NCBI RefSeq assembly: GCF_900187505.1 | Contig: NZ_FYDL01000009.1 | Location: forward strand, 151,091-203,685 | DNA length: 52,595 nucleotides | Reading direction: 5' to 3' | Source of the DNA: Pseudomonas sp. Irchel s3h17 | GTDB lineage: Bacteria; Pseudomonadota; Gammaproteobacteria; Pseudomonadales; Pseudomonadaceae | Part shown: one piece after another, positions 9,441 through 17,267 of the stretch | Numbering within the stretch: the stretch's first letter is position 1 | How the letters are laid out: the number at the start of each line of letters is the position of its first letter | Made by a program: the position numbers and the translations under genes | Notes under the pieces: generated by a model | Told to the model about the DNA's origin: nothing | Databases searched by the model: none | The model's input: the letters and a program-made list of their open reading frames with translations, nothing else

Positions 9441-10034
9441 TCATCGCCCATGATTCTTCTGGTAGGTCTCTTCACCCATCGCCGCGATCTGTCCCTCGAT
9501 CAACGCCTCAAACGGTCGTAACAACGGCTCGAACGAAGTCGGCGCTTCAAGCACCTGCAACGCCTGCACGATCGCTTCCACCGTCGACAACGCACCGGGC
9601 CCCGGCGCCTTGCGCAAGCGATAGCGCGACACACCGCCATCGGCCAGGGTCACCCTTGGCAACGCAGCCAGCAGCGGATTGAGGTGCAACATCTTGCGCG
9701 CCTTGCGCCAGGTACCGTCCGGTACGACCAGTAGCAGCGGCTTATCCGTCGCGGCGTATGCCTGCATCGGCTGCGCATCGTCTGCGGGAAACAGCAGGCG
9801 GGCCTGATAACCGGGCGGGTTGAGCAGCGTCGGCAAGTCCTCGAACACTTCACCGACGATCAACTCGGCATTGTTCAGGCCCAGCGCGGCCAGGCGCGCG
9901 GTGTTCAGCGCATGGCTCACTTCACAGGGGTGTTGCAACAGCAGCACCCGGGTGCGGCTGTCCAGACTCGGGATCAGCGGGCACAGGCAATGGGTTTGCG
10001 GGCGCAGGCAACGGGCGCATCGGTTTCTGGACAT
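9441..10034 (-). CDS. tapT: DTW-domain tRNA-uridine aminocarboxypropyltransferase
   Basis: Predicted enzyme that transfers the 3-amino-3-carboxypropyl group of S-adenosylmethionine to a uridine of tRNA (acp3U), as shown for E. coli TapT/YfiP of the same family. It is 197 aa. An N-terminal Cys cluster, CARCLRPQTHCLC, looks zinc-binding; the family motif LLVVPDGTWRKARKML follows, then SRYRLRKAP and STVEA. Start 10034 (MSRNRC) is chosen because GGGAGAG lies just upstream and the Cys cluster starts there; a start at 10082 would overlap gbuR. The stop of gbuR is 13 bp upstream, so the two are probably co-transcribed. Confidence 0.85.
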   Translation of the reverse strand: MSRNRCARCLRPQTHCLCPLIPSLDSRTRVLLLQHPCEVSHALNTARLAALGLNNAELIVGEVFEDLPTLLNPPGYQARLLFPADDAQPMQAYAATDKPLLLVVPDGTWRKARKMLHLNPLLAALPRVTLADGGVSRYRLRKAPGPGALSTVEAIVQALQVLEAPTSFEPLLRPFEALIEGQIAAMGEETYQKNHGR

Positions 10035-10047
10035 GGGGCTCTCCCGA

Positions 10048-10941
10048 TCAGGCCTGGTTGAGTTGTGCTTTGAGCAAGTCACGGAAAGTCTGGATCAGCG
10101 GCTCGCGGCTACGTCCCCGGCGCACGATCATCGAGAACGGTGCCTGGTAGCCGAAGGTGGCCGGGAGCAACACGCGCAAGTCACCCTTGTCGGCCCAGGC
10201 CTGGGCGTAGTGTTCCGGCAAGTAACCGATGTAGGCACCGGACAGCACCAGAATCAGCTGCGCTTCCATACTGTCCACCGTCGCCGCGCTGTGCTTGAAG
10301 CCGTGGCGCGCCAGTTCCGCCTGGCTCCAGTAACCGCGACCGACCATGCGTTGCTGGGTGATCAGTTGCTCGGGAATCCGTCGCTCGCTGAACAACGGGT
10401 GGCGATTGCTGCAATACAACCAGTGCTGCTCACGGTAGAGCGGCATGTAGACCAGGCCGCTCATGCGCGTGGAGAACGCACCGATGGCCAGGTCCAGGCG
10501 ATTGTCCTGCACCCCCAGCTGCAGTTCGTAGGGGCTCATCACCGACAGGTGCAGGTGCACCGCTGGGTGTTCCTGGCTATAGGCGCCAATGGCTTCGGCG
10601 AAGGGTAAGGCCTTGTCGCTGACGGTGGAGTCGATCACCCCGAGGTTGAGCGTGCCGCGCAGCTCGCCCTTGAGGGCCGCCGCGTATTGCTCGAAACCTT
10701 CAAGTTCGCCCAGCAGGCGCAAGGTCTCCTGATGGAACAGCTCGCCCTTGCTGGTCAGGCTGAAGCCGCCCCGGCCGCGATGACACAGCACCAGCCCCAA
10801 CGCCCCTTCGAGCTGGCTCATGTAGGTGCTGATGGCCGACGTCGACAGGTTGAGCTCGTGCTGGGCGCTGGCAAACCCCTGATGACGCACCACGCTGACG
10901 AAGATGCGCAATAGTTTCAGGTCGGGTAAAGCGTTGGCCAT
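10048..10941 (-). CDS. gbuR: LysR-family regulator, probable GbuR
   Basis: Transcription regulator of 297 aa with an N-terminal winged helix (about 1-62: LKLLRIFVSVVRHQGFASAQHEL...) and a C-terminal LysR substrate-binding domain. Start 10941 (MANALPD) has GGAG about 8 nt upstream. It is divergent from a 4-guanidinobutyrase gene, the same arrangement as gbuR-gbuA in P. aeruginosa, where GbuR activates gbuA in response to 4-guanidinobutyrate. That function is inferred from this context and family. A REPIN and a perfect palindrome lie in the intergenic region. tapT follows closely on the same strand. Confidence 0.8.
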   Translation of the reverse strand: MANALPDLKLLRIFVSVVRHQGFASAQHELNLSTSAISTYMSQLEGALGLVLCHRGRGGFSLTSKGELFHQETLRLLGELEGFEQYAAALKGELRGTLNLGVIDSTVSDKALPFAEAIGAYSQEHPAVHLHLSVMSPYELQLGVQDNRLDLAIGAFSTRMSGLVYMPLYREQHWLYCSNRHPLFSERRIPEQLITQQRMVGRGYWSQAELARHGFKHSAATVDSMEAQLILVLSGAYIGYLPEHYAQAWADKGDLRVLLPATFGYQAPFSMIVRRGRSREPLIQTFRDLLKAQLNQA

Positions 10942-10978
10942 GGAGGGCTCCGATTGCAAGATCATGCGTGTTGCTTTT

Positions 10979-11120
10979 GTGGCGAGCGAGCTTGCTCCCG
11001 CTGGTCGGTCCGCGTTCGGGCGCAGCAGCCGTAAATCTATCGATGCGCTCTACCTGAGACAACAAAGTGAATGGTTTTGGGGCCGCTTCACGGCCCAGCG
11101 GGAGCAAGCTCCCTCGCCAC
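10979..11120. repeat. REPIN between gbuR and gbuA
   Basis: Left arm GTGGCGAGCGAGCTTGCTCC at 10979 and the inverted right arm GGGAGCAAGCTCCCTCGCCAC ending at 11120, with about 90 bp between. It belongs to the GTGGCGAG REP family seen throughout the window. It lies between the gbuR start and the candidate operator. Confidence 0.85.
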
Positions 11121-11163
11121 AGAGGTTTTGCGCATGACGCGAAGTCTATCTCCCCCTCCGCCA

Positions 11164-11187
11164 TTAGTTTAGAAAAATATGAACTAA
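11164..11187. promoter_or_regulatory. Candidate GbuR operator (24-bp palindrome)
   Basis: TTAGTT-N12-AACTAA is a perfect 6-bp inverted repeat around an AT-rich core, 124 bp upstream of the gbuA start and about 220 bp upstream of the gbuR start. The geometry suits a LysR-family dimer site. It is the only strong palindrome in the gap apart from the REPIN. Confidence 0.5.
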
Positions 11188-11310
11188 GTATTTGCCGGTA
11201 GCGATTCTTCTACGGCACTCCATTTCGCAGAATCCGCCCAACAGGTGCCTGCACATACCCTTTGCGCTGCGCAACCCCATAAATAAAACAATGACGATGA
11301 GGCCATACCC

Positions 11311-12261
11311 GTGGACAAGATTCTTCACCAACCACTGGGCGGCAACGAAATGCCGCGCTTCGGCGGCATCGCCACCATGATGCGACTCCCCCACCTGCAA
11401 ACCGCTGCCGGCCTGGACGCTGCCTTCGTAGGCGTGCCGCTGGACATCGGGACTTCGCTGCGCCCTGGCACCCGCTTCGGGCCACGGGAAATTCGTGCCG
11501 AGTCGGTGATGATCCGTCCGTACAACATGGCCACCGGCGCCGCGCCATTCGATTCGCTGTCCGTTGCCGATATCGGTGACGTGGCGATCAACACGTTCAA
11601 CCTGCTGGACGCCGTGCGCATCATCGAAGAGTCCTACGACGAGATCCTCGAGCACGACGTGATCCCGCTGACCCTCGGCGGCGACCACACCATCACCCTG
11701 CCGATCCTGCGTGCGATCCACAAAAAGCACGGCAAGGTCGGCCTGGTGCACATCGACGCTCACGCCGATGTGAACGATCACATGTTCGGCGAGAAAATCG
11801 CCCACGGCACCACCTTCCGTCGGGCCGTCGAAGAAGGCCTGCTGGACTGCGACCGCGTGGTGCAAATCGGTCTGCGCGCCCAGGGCTACACCGCTGAAGA
11901 CTTCAACTGGAGCCGTAAGCAGGGCTTTCGCGTAGTGCAGGCCGAAGAGTGCTGGCACCAGTCGCTGGCGCCATTGATGGCTGAAGTGCGGGAAAAAGTC
12001 GGCAACGGCCCGGTGTACCTGAGCTTCGACATCGACGGCATCGATCCGGCCTGGGCACCGGGCACCGGTACCCCGGAAATCGGTGGCCTGACCACTATTC
12101 AAGCCATCGAAATCGTCCGTGGCTGCCAGGGCCTCGACCTGGTCGGTTGCGATCTGGTAGAAGTCTCGCCGCCTTACGACACCACCGGCAACACCTCGTT
12201 GCTGGGCGCCAACCTGCTGTACGAAATGCTCTGCGTACTGCCGGGCGTGGCGCACCGCTGA
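11311..12261 (+). CDS. gbuA: 4-guanidinobutyrase (ureohydrolase)
   Basis: Hydrolyses 4-guanidinobutyrate to 4-aminobutyrate and urea, a step of arginine catabolism through the transaminase/dehydrogenase routes. It is 316 aa with the arginase/agmatinase fold. The binuclear Mn site is visible: GGDHT (His126), IDAHADVN (Asp149, His151, Asp153) and SFDIDGIDP (Asp240, Asp242). The opening MDKILHQPLGGNEMPRFGGI closely resembles my recollection of P. aeruginosa GbuA and differs from SpeB agmatinases. It is divergent from the LysR gene and followed by two permeases, as in P. aeruginosa, which supports gbuA over agmatinase or guanidinopropionase. Confidence 0.87.
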   Translation: MDKILHQPLGGNEMPRFGGIATMMRLPHLQTAAGLDAAFVGVPLDIGTSLRPGTRFGPREIRAESVMIRPYNMATGAAPFDSLSVADIGDVAINTFNLLDAVRIIEESYDEILEHDVIPLTLGGDHTITLPILRAIHKKHGKVGLVHIDAHADVNDHMFGEKIAHGTTFRRAVEEGLLDCDRVVQIGLRAQGYTAEDFNWSRKQGFRVVQAEECWHQSLAPLMAEVREKVGNGPVYLSFDIDGIDPAWAPGTGTPEIGGLTTIQAIEIVRGCQGLDLVGCDLVEVSPPYDTTGNTSLLGANLLYEMLCVLPGVAHR

Positions 12262-12270
12262 GGCCTGATC

Positions 12271-12685
12271 ATGAACGCACATGACCAGGTTCTCAACGCC
12301 GCCGCCGAACTGGTGTCGGCGTTCGCCCGAAATGATCGCGAAGCTTACTTCGGCGCATTCAGCGCGGACGCCAGCTTCGTGTTCTACACCCTCGAAAAGC
12401 CACTGCTGTCGCGCGATGCCTATCAGGTGTTGTGGGACAACTGGCGCATCGAGGATGGCTTCGAGCTTCGAGGTGCTGGCATGCACCTCAAGCAACGCCT
12501 TCGTCAGCCTGCAGGGTGACGTGGCGGTGTTTGTCCATGACGTGGCCACGAAGCTGCGCATGCAAGGGGAGCAACACTTCAGCCAGGAACGCGAAACCAT
12601 TGTGTTTCGCAAACAACAAGAAGGCCATTGGCTGGCCTGCCACGAACATTTGTCCGCCATGCCGGAAGGGCTGCCACCCCCTTAG
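12271..12685 (+). pseudogene. NTF2/SnoaL-like small protein, frameshifted by a 7-bp tandem duplication
   Basis: The frame starting at ATG 12271 (MNAHDQVLNAAAELVSAFARND...) runs through LWDNWRIEDGF and then turns into nonsense, stopping at 12519. The expected continuation (VLACTSSNAFVSLQGDVAVF ... MPEGLPPP) is in the +1 frame and ends at 12685. At the junction CTTCGAG occurs twice in direct tandem (12459-12472). Removing one copy restores one uninterrupted frame of 135 aa, reading GFEVLACTSSN. The repaired protein looks like a SnoaL/NTF2-type alpha+beta barrel. It sits 9 bp after gbuA and 55 bp before the NCS1 permease, so it belongs to the gbu operon. It is either a recent null mutation, a reversible slippage site or a sequencing error. 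Confidence 0.85.
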
Positions 12686-12740
12686 CCAAGACAGGTGACG
12701 CTCACACACGATGAGCGCGCCGTGATGATCGGAGCAGATC

Positions 12741-14252
12741 ATGAATAACAATAACAAAGAACACCGCCTTAGCAGCATCGAGACAAACGGGGTCGAACAG
12801 ATCCCCGACCACGAACGCGACGCCCGACCCGGCGACCTGTTTCGCTTGATCTTCGGCGGCGCCAACACCTTTGCCACCGCCGTGCTCGGCAGTTTCCCGG
12901 TGCTGTTCGGCCTGTCGTTCCAGGCGGGCGCCTGGGCGATTGTGCTGGGCGTGTTGCTGGGCGCGCTGATCCTCGCCCCCATGGGCCTGTTCGGTCCGAT
13001 CAACGGTACCAACAATGCCGTGTCGTCCGGTGCACACTTTGGCGTCCACGGACGGATCGTCGGTTCGTTCCTGTCATTGCTGACTGCCATCGCCTTCTTC
13101 TCGCTCTCGGTGTGGAGCTCGGGGGATGCGCTGATCGGTGGGGCCAAACGCCTGATCGACCTGCCGGAAACCGACCTGACCCTGGGCCTGGCCTACGGCG
13201 TGTTCGCGATCCTGGTGTTGACGGTGTGCATCTACGGCTTCCGCTTCATGCTGTGGGTCAACCGCATTGCCGTATGGGCCGCGAGCCTGCTGTTCCTGCT
13301 GGGGATCTTTGCCTTCGCCCCGGCGTTCGACAGCCAGTACGCCGGCAGCGTGGCCCTGGGCCAGGCCGGGTTCTGGGCGGCCTTCATTGGCGCAGCGCTG
13401 GTGGCCATGAGCAACCCGATCTCCTTCGGCGCGTTCCTCGGCGACTGGTCACGCTACATCCCGCGCGAAACCCCCAAGGGCCGGATCATGCTGGCGGTGA
13501 TTGGCGCGCAGATCGCCACTTTGATCCCGTTCCTGTTCGGCCTGGCGACGGCGACCATCGTGGCGATCAAGGCACCGGACTACATTGCCGCGAACAACTA
13601 TGTCGGTGGCCTGCTGGCCGTCTCGCCGAGCTGGTTCTTCCTGCCGGTGTGCCTGATTGCGGTGATTGGTGGCATGTCCACGGGCACCACGTCGCTGTAT
13701 GGCACCGGGCTGGACATGTCCAGCGTGTTCCCGCGGGTGCTGTCACGGGTCAAGGCCACACTGCTGATCGGGGTGATGTCGATTGCCTTCATCTTCATCG
13801 GGCGCTTTGCGGCGAACCTGGTGCAGAGCGTGTCGACCTTCGCCGTACTGATCATCACCTGCACCACTCCGTGGATGGTGATCATGATCATCGGCCTGGT
13901 GAAGCGTCGCGGCTTCTACTGCCCGGACGACCTGCAAGTGTTCACCCGTGGCGAGCAAGGTGGCCGCTACTGGTTCAGCCATGGCTGGAACTGGCGTGGC
14001 CTGGGTGCCTGGATCCCCAGCGCACTGGTCGGCCTGTGCTTCGTCAACCTGCCCGGGCAGTTTGTCGGTGTGCTGGGCGAACTGGCGGGTGGCATCGATA
14101 TCAGTTTGCCAGTAACCCTGGGCCTGGCCTCGCTGGTGTACCTGGCCTTGTTGAGCCTGTTCCCCGAATCGGCGCTGATGTACGGCCCGAAGGATGCTCG
14201 GAGCCAGGGCGCGGAGTCGCCCGGTAAAGCGGCGTTGCGGCAAGCCGCCTGA
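12741..14252 (+). CDS. NCS1-family permease (cytosine/purine/related compounds)
   Basis: Inner-membrane symporter of 503 aa with about twelve hydrophobic segments and a soluble N-tail rich in Asn. Family features include RLIFGGANTFATAVLGSFPVL near residue 35, GPINGTNNAVSSGAHFG, and SNPISFGAFLGDWSRYIP. Nearest annotated relatives are cytosine permeases, but its place behind gbuA suggests a guanidino compound or an arginine breakdown product as substrate; that is inference. The gene at the same place in P. aeruginosa is also a permease of this type. A short REP and 115 bp separate it from the next transporter. Confidence 0.85.
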   Translation: MNNNNKEHRLSSIETNGVEQIPDHERDARPGDLFRLIFGGANTFATAVLGSFPVLFGLSFQAGAWAIVLGVLLGALILAPMGLFGPINGTNNAVSSGAHFGVHGRIVGSFLSLLTAIAFFSLSVWSSGDALIGGAKRLIDLPETDLTLGLAYGVFAILVLTVCIYGFRFMLWVNRIAVWAASLLFLLGIFAFAPAFDSQYAGSVALGQAGFWAAFIGAALVAMSNPISFGAFLGDWSRYIPRETPKGRIMLAVIGAQIATLIPFLFGLATATIVAIKAPDYIAANNYVGGLLAVSPSWFFLPVCLIAVIGGMSTGTTSLYGTGLDMSSVFPRVLSRVKATLLIGVMSIAFIFIGRFAANLVQSVSTFAVLIITCTTPWMVIMIIGLVKRRGFYCPDDLQVFTRGEQGGRYWFSHGWNWRGLGAWIPSALVGLCFVNLPGQFVGVLGELAGGIDISLPVTLGLASLVYLALLSLFPESALMYGPKDARSQGAESPGKAALRQAA

Positions 14253-14284
14253 TTCAAGAGAAAACCGGAAGGTTTGAAGCTTAT

Positions 14285-14312
14285 GTGGCGAGGGAGCTTG
14301 CTCCCTTGCCAC
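14285..14312. repeat. Single REP hairpin between the two gbu-region transporters
   Basis: A single GTGGCGAGGGAGC arm with its near-perfect inverse TCCCTTGCCAC forms one hairpin (not a pair). Same REP family as the REPINs of this window. It may act as an mRNA-stabilising or attenuating hairpin inside the operon. Confidence 0.75.
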
Positions 14313-14367
14313 TGAGAAAATCTGATCCCGCGTTCCACATAAAAAAGACAATCGGAGACACGCCATC

Positions 14368-15747
14368 ATGGCTTTGGATTTATTCGTCGTACTCATCTAC
14401 GCCGCCGCGATGCTGATACTCGGCTACTACGGCATGCGCAAGGCCAAGACCAACGAAGACTTTTTGGTCGCCGGTCGTAACCTCGGCCCGAGCCTGTACA
14501 TGGGCACCATGGCCGCCACCGTCCTGGGCGGCGCGTCCACCGTGGGCACCGTGCGCCTGGGCTATGTGCATGGCATTTCCGGTTTCTGGCTCTGCGCCGC
14601 ACTGGGCTGCGGGATCGTGGCGCTGAACCTGTTCCTCGCCAAACCGCTGCTGAAACTGAAAATCTACACCGTTACCCAGGTCCTGGAAAAACGCTACAAC
14701 CCGATGGCCCGCTCCGCGAGCGCGGTGATCATGCTGGCCTACGCGCTGATGATCGGCGTGACCTCGATCCTGGCCATCGGCACCGTGCTGCAAGTGCTGT
14801 TCGGCCTGCCGTTCTGGATCTCGGTGCTGCTCGGTGGTGGCGTGGTGGTGATCTACTCGGCCATCGGCGGCATGTGGTCCCTGACCCTGACCGACATCGT
14901 CCAGTTCGTGATCAAGACCGTCGGTCTGATGTTCATCCTGTTGCCAATCTGCCTGTACCGCGTCGGCGGCTGGGATGAGTTGGTGCTGAAACTGCCGGCA
15001 GCCGCCTTCAGCTTCACCACCATCGGCTGGGACACCATCATCACCTACTTCATGATCTACTTCTTCGGCATCCTGATCGGCCAGGACATCTGGCAACGGG
15101 TGTTCACCGTCAAGACCGCCAAGGTCGCTCAATACGCCGGCACCTTCGCCGGGGTCTACTGCATCCTCTACGGCCTGGCCTGTGCCCTGATCGGCATGGC
15201 GGCCCACGTGCTGATTCCAGACCTGGACAACGTCAACAACGCCTTCGCCGCCATCGTCAAACTGTCCCTGCCGGACGGTATTCGTGGCCTGGTGATCGCC
15301 GCGGCTCTGGCCGCCATGATGTCCACCGCCAGCGCCGGCCTGCTCGCCGCAGCCACCACCCTGACCGAAGACCTGCTGCCGAAACTGCGCGGCGGTAAAC
15401 AGTCGAGCCTGGCGGTCAACCGCCTGGTCACCCTGTTGACCGGTATCGTGGTGCTAGGTATCGCCCTGGTCGTCAACGACGTGATCAGCGCCCTGACCCT
15501 GGCCTACAACCTGTTGGTGGGCGGCATGCTGATCCCGCTGATCGGCGCCATCTTCTGGAAACGCGCCACCACCGCCGGCGCCATCGCCAGCATGGGCCTG
15601 GGCTTCGCGACGGCCCTGGTGTTCATGGTCACGGATGGCCTGGATGCCAACACGCCGATCTACTACAGCCTGGCAGTCGGCCTGGTGAGCTTCGTCGTGA
15701 TCAGCCTGGCATCCCGTCGCCCGGCAACCGTGGCGAACGCGATATAA
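14368..15747 (+). CDS. Sodium:solute symporter (SSF family)
   Basis: Secondary transporter of 459 aa with about 13 hydrophobic segments. Visible family signs: FLVAGRNLGPSLYMGTMAAT (residues about 33-52), IYSAIGGMWSLTLTDIVQF, and AAALAAMMSTASAGLLAAATT (about 313). The start ATG 14368 follows a weak purine-rich site (CGGAGACACGCC). It is the last transporter of the gbu-like block, followed directly by a strong terminator. The substrate is not determinable from sequence; in P. aeruginosa a symporter of this type also follows the NCS1 permease. Confidence 0.85.
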   Translation: MALDLFVVLIYAAAMLILGYYGMRKAKTNEDFLVAGRNLGPSLYMGTMAATVLGGASTVGTVRLGYVHGISGFWLCAALGCGIVALNLFLAKPLLKLKIYTVTQVLEKRYNPMARSASAVIMLAYALMIGVTSILAIGTVLQVLFGLPFWISVLLGGGVVVIYSAIGGMWSLTLTDIVQFVIKTVGLMFILLPICLYRVGGWDELVLKLPAAAFSFTTIGWDTIITYFMIYFFGILIGQDIWQRVFTVKTAKVAQYAGTFAGVYCILYGLACALIGMAAHVLIPDLDNVNNAFAAIVKLSLPDGIRGLVIAAALAAMMSTASAGLLAAATTLTEDLLPKLRGGKQSSLAVNRLVTLLTGIVVLGIALVVNDVISALTLAYNLLVGGMLIPLIGAIFWKRATTAGAIASMGLGFATALVFMVTDGLDANTPIYYSLAVGLVSFVVISLASRRPATVANAI

Positions 15748-15782
15748 GCTGAAACCAACAACGGCTTGAACCTTTTCTTCGG

Positions 15783-15817
15783 CGGGTGCAGCGTCGGTTG
15801 CTGCACCCGTTTTTTTT
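15783..15817 (+). terminator. Rho-independent terminator after the symporter
   Basis: Perfect 10-bp stem CGGGTGCAGC / GCTGCACCCG (15783-15792, 15800-15809), 7-nt loop, followed by eight T (15810-15817). Ends the gbuA-permease-symporter transcription unit. Confidence 0.92.
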
Positions 15818-15835
15818 CGCCTGGAGAAAAACACC

Positions 15836-16591
15836 ATGCTCATCGTCAGTCGCGATCAATGGTTCGAAGTCAAACAACTGAGTGACGCTATCCGCCTGAT
15901 CCACGAGCCATATATCCGGCCGTTCTACCGCTGCAACCTGTGGCATATCCAGGGGCGCGACAAGGACTTGCTGCTCGACACAGGCTCAGGCCTGGTCAGC
16001 CTGCGCGAGCAATTGCCGTGGCTCACCGAACGCCCGCTGGTCGCCGTGGCCAGCCATTGCCACTTCGACCATATCGCCGGTCATCACGAATTTCCCGAAC
16101 GCCTGGTACACCCGGCCGAGGCACGGATCCTCGCGGCACCGGATGGCGACAACACCCTGTCCCGGGCCTGCGTCGGCGACGACATGTTCGAGGCGCATCC
16201 CGACTGCCCGCTGTGTTACGCCGAGTACCGGGTCAAAGCCGCACCCGCGACCGGTTTCGTTGAGGACGGCGATGTGCTCGACCTGGGTAATCGCACCCTG
16301 CAGGTGCTTCACACGCCCGGTCATTCACCCGGTGGCATCAGCCTGTTCGAGGCCGCCACGGGCACGCTGTTCAGCGGCGACATCATCTACGACGGCCCCT
16401 TGGTCGAAGACGCCTACCACTCCAACCTCGAGGATTACGCCAGCAGCCTGCAACGCCTGCGCACGCTACCGATCCGGACGGTGCACGGCGGCCACTTCCC
16501 AAGCTTCTCCGGGGAAAAACTGCGCGACATGATTGACCAATGGCAACGTCAACATCGCGGAGGCTGTGCTGTACTCAGACCAAAGGATTAA
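15836..16591 (+). CDS. Metallo-beta-lactamase-fold hydrolase
   Basis: Cytoplasmic hydrolase of 251 aa, no signal peptide. The metal motif is HCHFDH (residues 74-79), a variant of HxHxDH. It is followed by HTPGHSPGG (about 158-166), FSGDIIYDG (Asp ligand) and HGGHFPSF. The residues match a glyoxalase II-like/quorum-quenching-type subfamily, but the substrate cannot be read off. ATG 15836 has CTGGAGAAA about 8 nt upstream. It starts 19 bp after the terminator, so it has its own promoter or lives on read-through. A small ACP-like gene follows. Confidence 0.82.
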   Translation: MLIVSRDQWFEVKQLSDAIRLIHEPYIRPFYRCNLWHIQGRDKDLLLDTGSGLVSLREQLPWLTERPLVAVASHCHFDHIAGHHEFPERLVHPAEARILAAPDGDNTLSRACVGDDMFEAHPDCPLCYAEYRVKAAPATGFVEDGDVLDLGNRTLQVLHTPGHSPGGISLFEAATGTLFSGDIIYDGPLVEDAYHSNLEDYASSLQRLRTLPIRTVHGGHFPSFSGEKLRDMIDQWQRQHRGGCAVLRPKD

Positions 16592-16631
16592 TACTTTTGC
16601 AGGAGACGCGCCTCTCCATCCAGGCAGGATC

Positions 16632-16874
16632 ATGAACACAGAAGGCCTTCGCGAAGCCGTGCATTGCTTCATCAGCCGCTTGCTCGAGGGTCGTGAGGAT
16701 TTCGCGGACAACGCCAGCCTGTCGAATCTGGGGCTGGACATCGAGGAGCTGATTTTTCATCTGGAAGATGAGCTGAAGCTGACCGCCTTCACTCATGAAG
16801 AGGATCGACTGCTCACGTCAGCCACCACCGCCGAGGACCTGATCCGGTTTCTGGAGCACATCGGTCGACAGTGA
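16632..16874 (+). CDS. Small acidic protein with an ACP-like fold but no carrier serine
   Basis: 80 aa, acidic and predicted all-helical. The central LSNLGLDIEELIFHLEDELKL aligns by eye with helix II of acyl carrier proteins (LGADSLDTVELVMALEEEF), and LLTSATTAEDLIRFL with the last helix, but the Ser that carries phosphopantetheine is Ile. So it may be an ACP-fold adaptor rather than a carrier. ATG 16632 is chosen because AGG precedes it; an upstream in-frame start at 16533 would overlap the hydrolase. It lies 40 bp after the hydrolase, probably in one transcript. I do not recognise a named family. Confidence 0.65.
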   Translation: MNTEGLREAVHCFISRLLEGREDFADNASLSNLGLDIEELIFHLEDELKLTAFTHEEDRLLTSATTAEDLIRFLEHIGRQ

Positions 16875-16971
16875 AAGCAGTGTACTGGGTGAAAACAGGC
16901 GGGTGCGATGTCGCAGCCACACACGGCACCTTGAGGGTGCGGGCGGCTGCGACCTGCTGATGTGTTGCGTG

Positions 16972-17100
16972 TTACCGGCGGCGTTGTTGACGTCGACGTT
17001 GATCGTCGTCGGTGCGCACAGGCACTGGTTGCAGAGGCGGTTCGATCAAACCAAGCGCGACACCGAGGTCATGGAGCCAGTTTTGCAGTTTCTCTTTCAT
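16972..17100 (-). CDS. Small basic conserved-looking protein, 42 aa
   Basis: A short frame with a strong Shine-Dalgarno (GGGGGG 4 nt before ATG 17100). The product begins MKEKLQNWLHDLGVALGLIEP, then PPLQPVPVRTDDDQ and an Arg-rich end, i.e. an amphipathic helix followed by a Pro-rich and basic tail. The pattern resembles a small hypothetical protein I recall from many pseudomonads; function unknown. It lies between the ACP-like gene and a DMT exporter and is transcribed leftward. Confidence 0.65.
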   Translation of the reverse strand: MKEKLQNWLHDLGVALGLIEPPLQPVPVRTDDDQRRRQQRRR

Positions 17101-17267
17101 GGTGCCCCCCTTCAGGGTAATGCCGAGCGACCGGGTTCTGTAGACGCTTCATACAGATAGTAGCCTTAACTCCTACGCAATGCTCGCCCAAGAACGCAAA
17201 GATCTGTTACTTAATTGATCTGAATCACCTTCGACTGGCCTTGCTCGCGGCCCGTCGCGGCCACGGG

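Noticed and set aside
11121..12740. Guanidine (ykkC-type) riboswitch near the gbu genes
   Set aside because: I saw no such conserved structure in the leader of gbuA or the permease; control by the LysR protein is sufficient.
16903..17160. 85-codon plus-strand frame
   Set aside because: No ribosome site, odd composition, and it overlaps the better supported 42-aa gene on the other strand.
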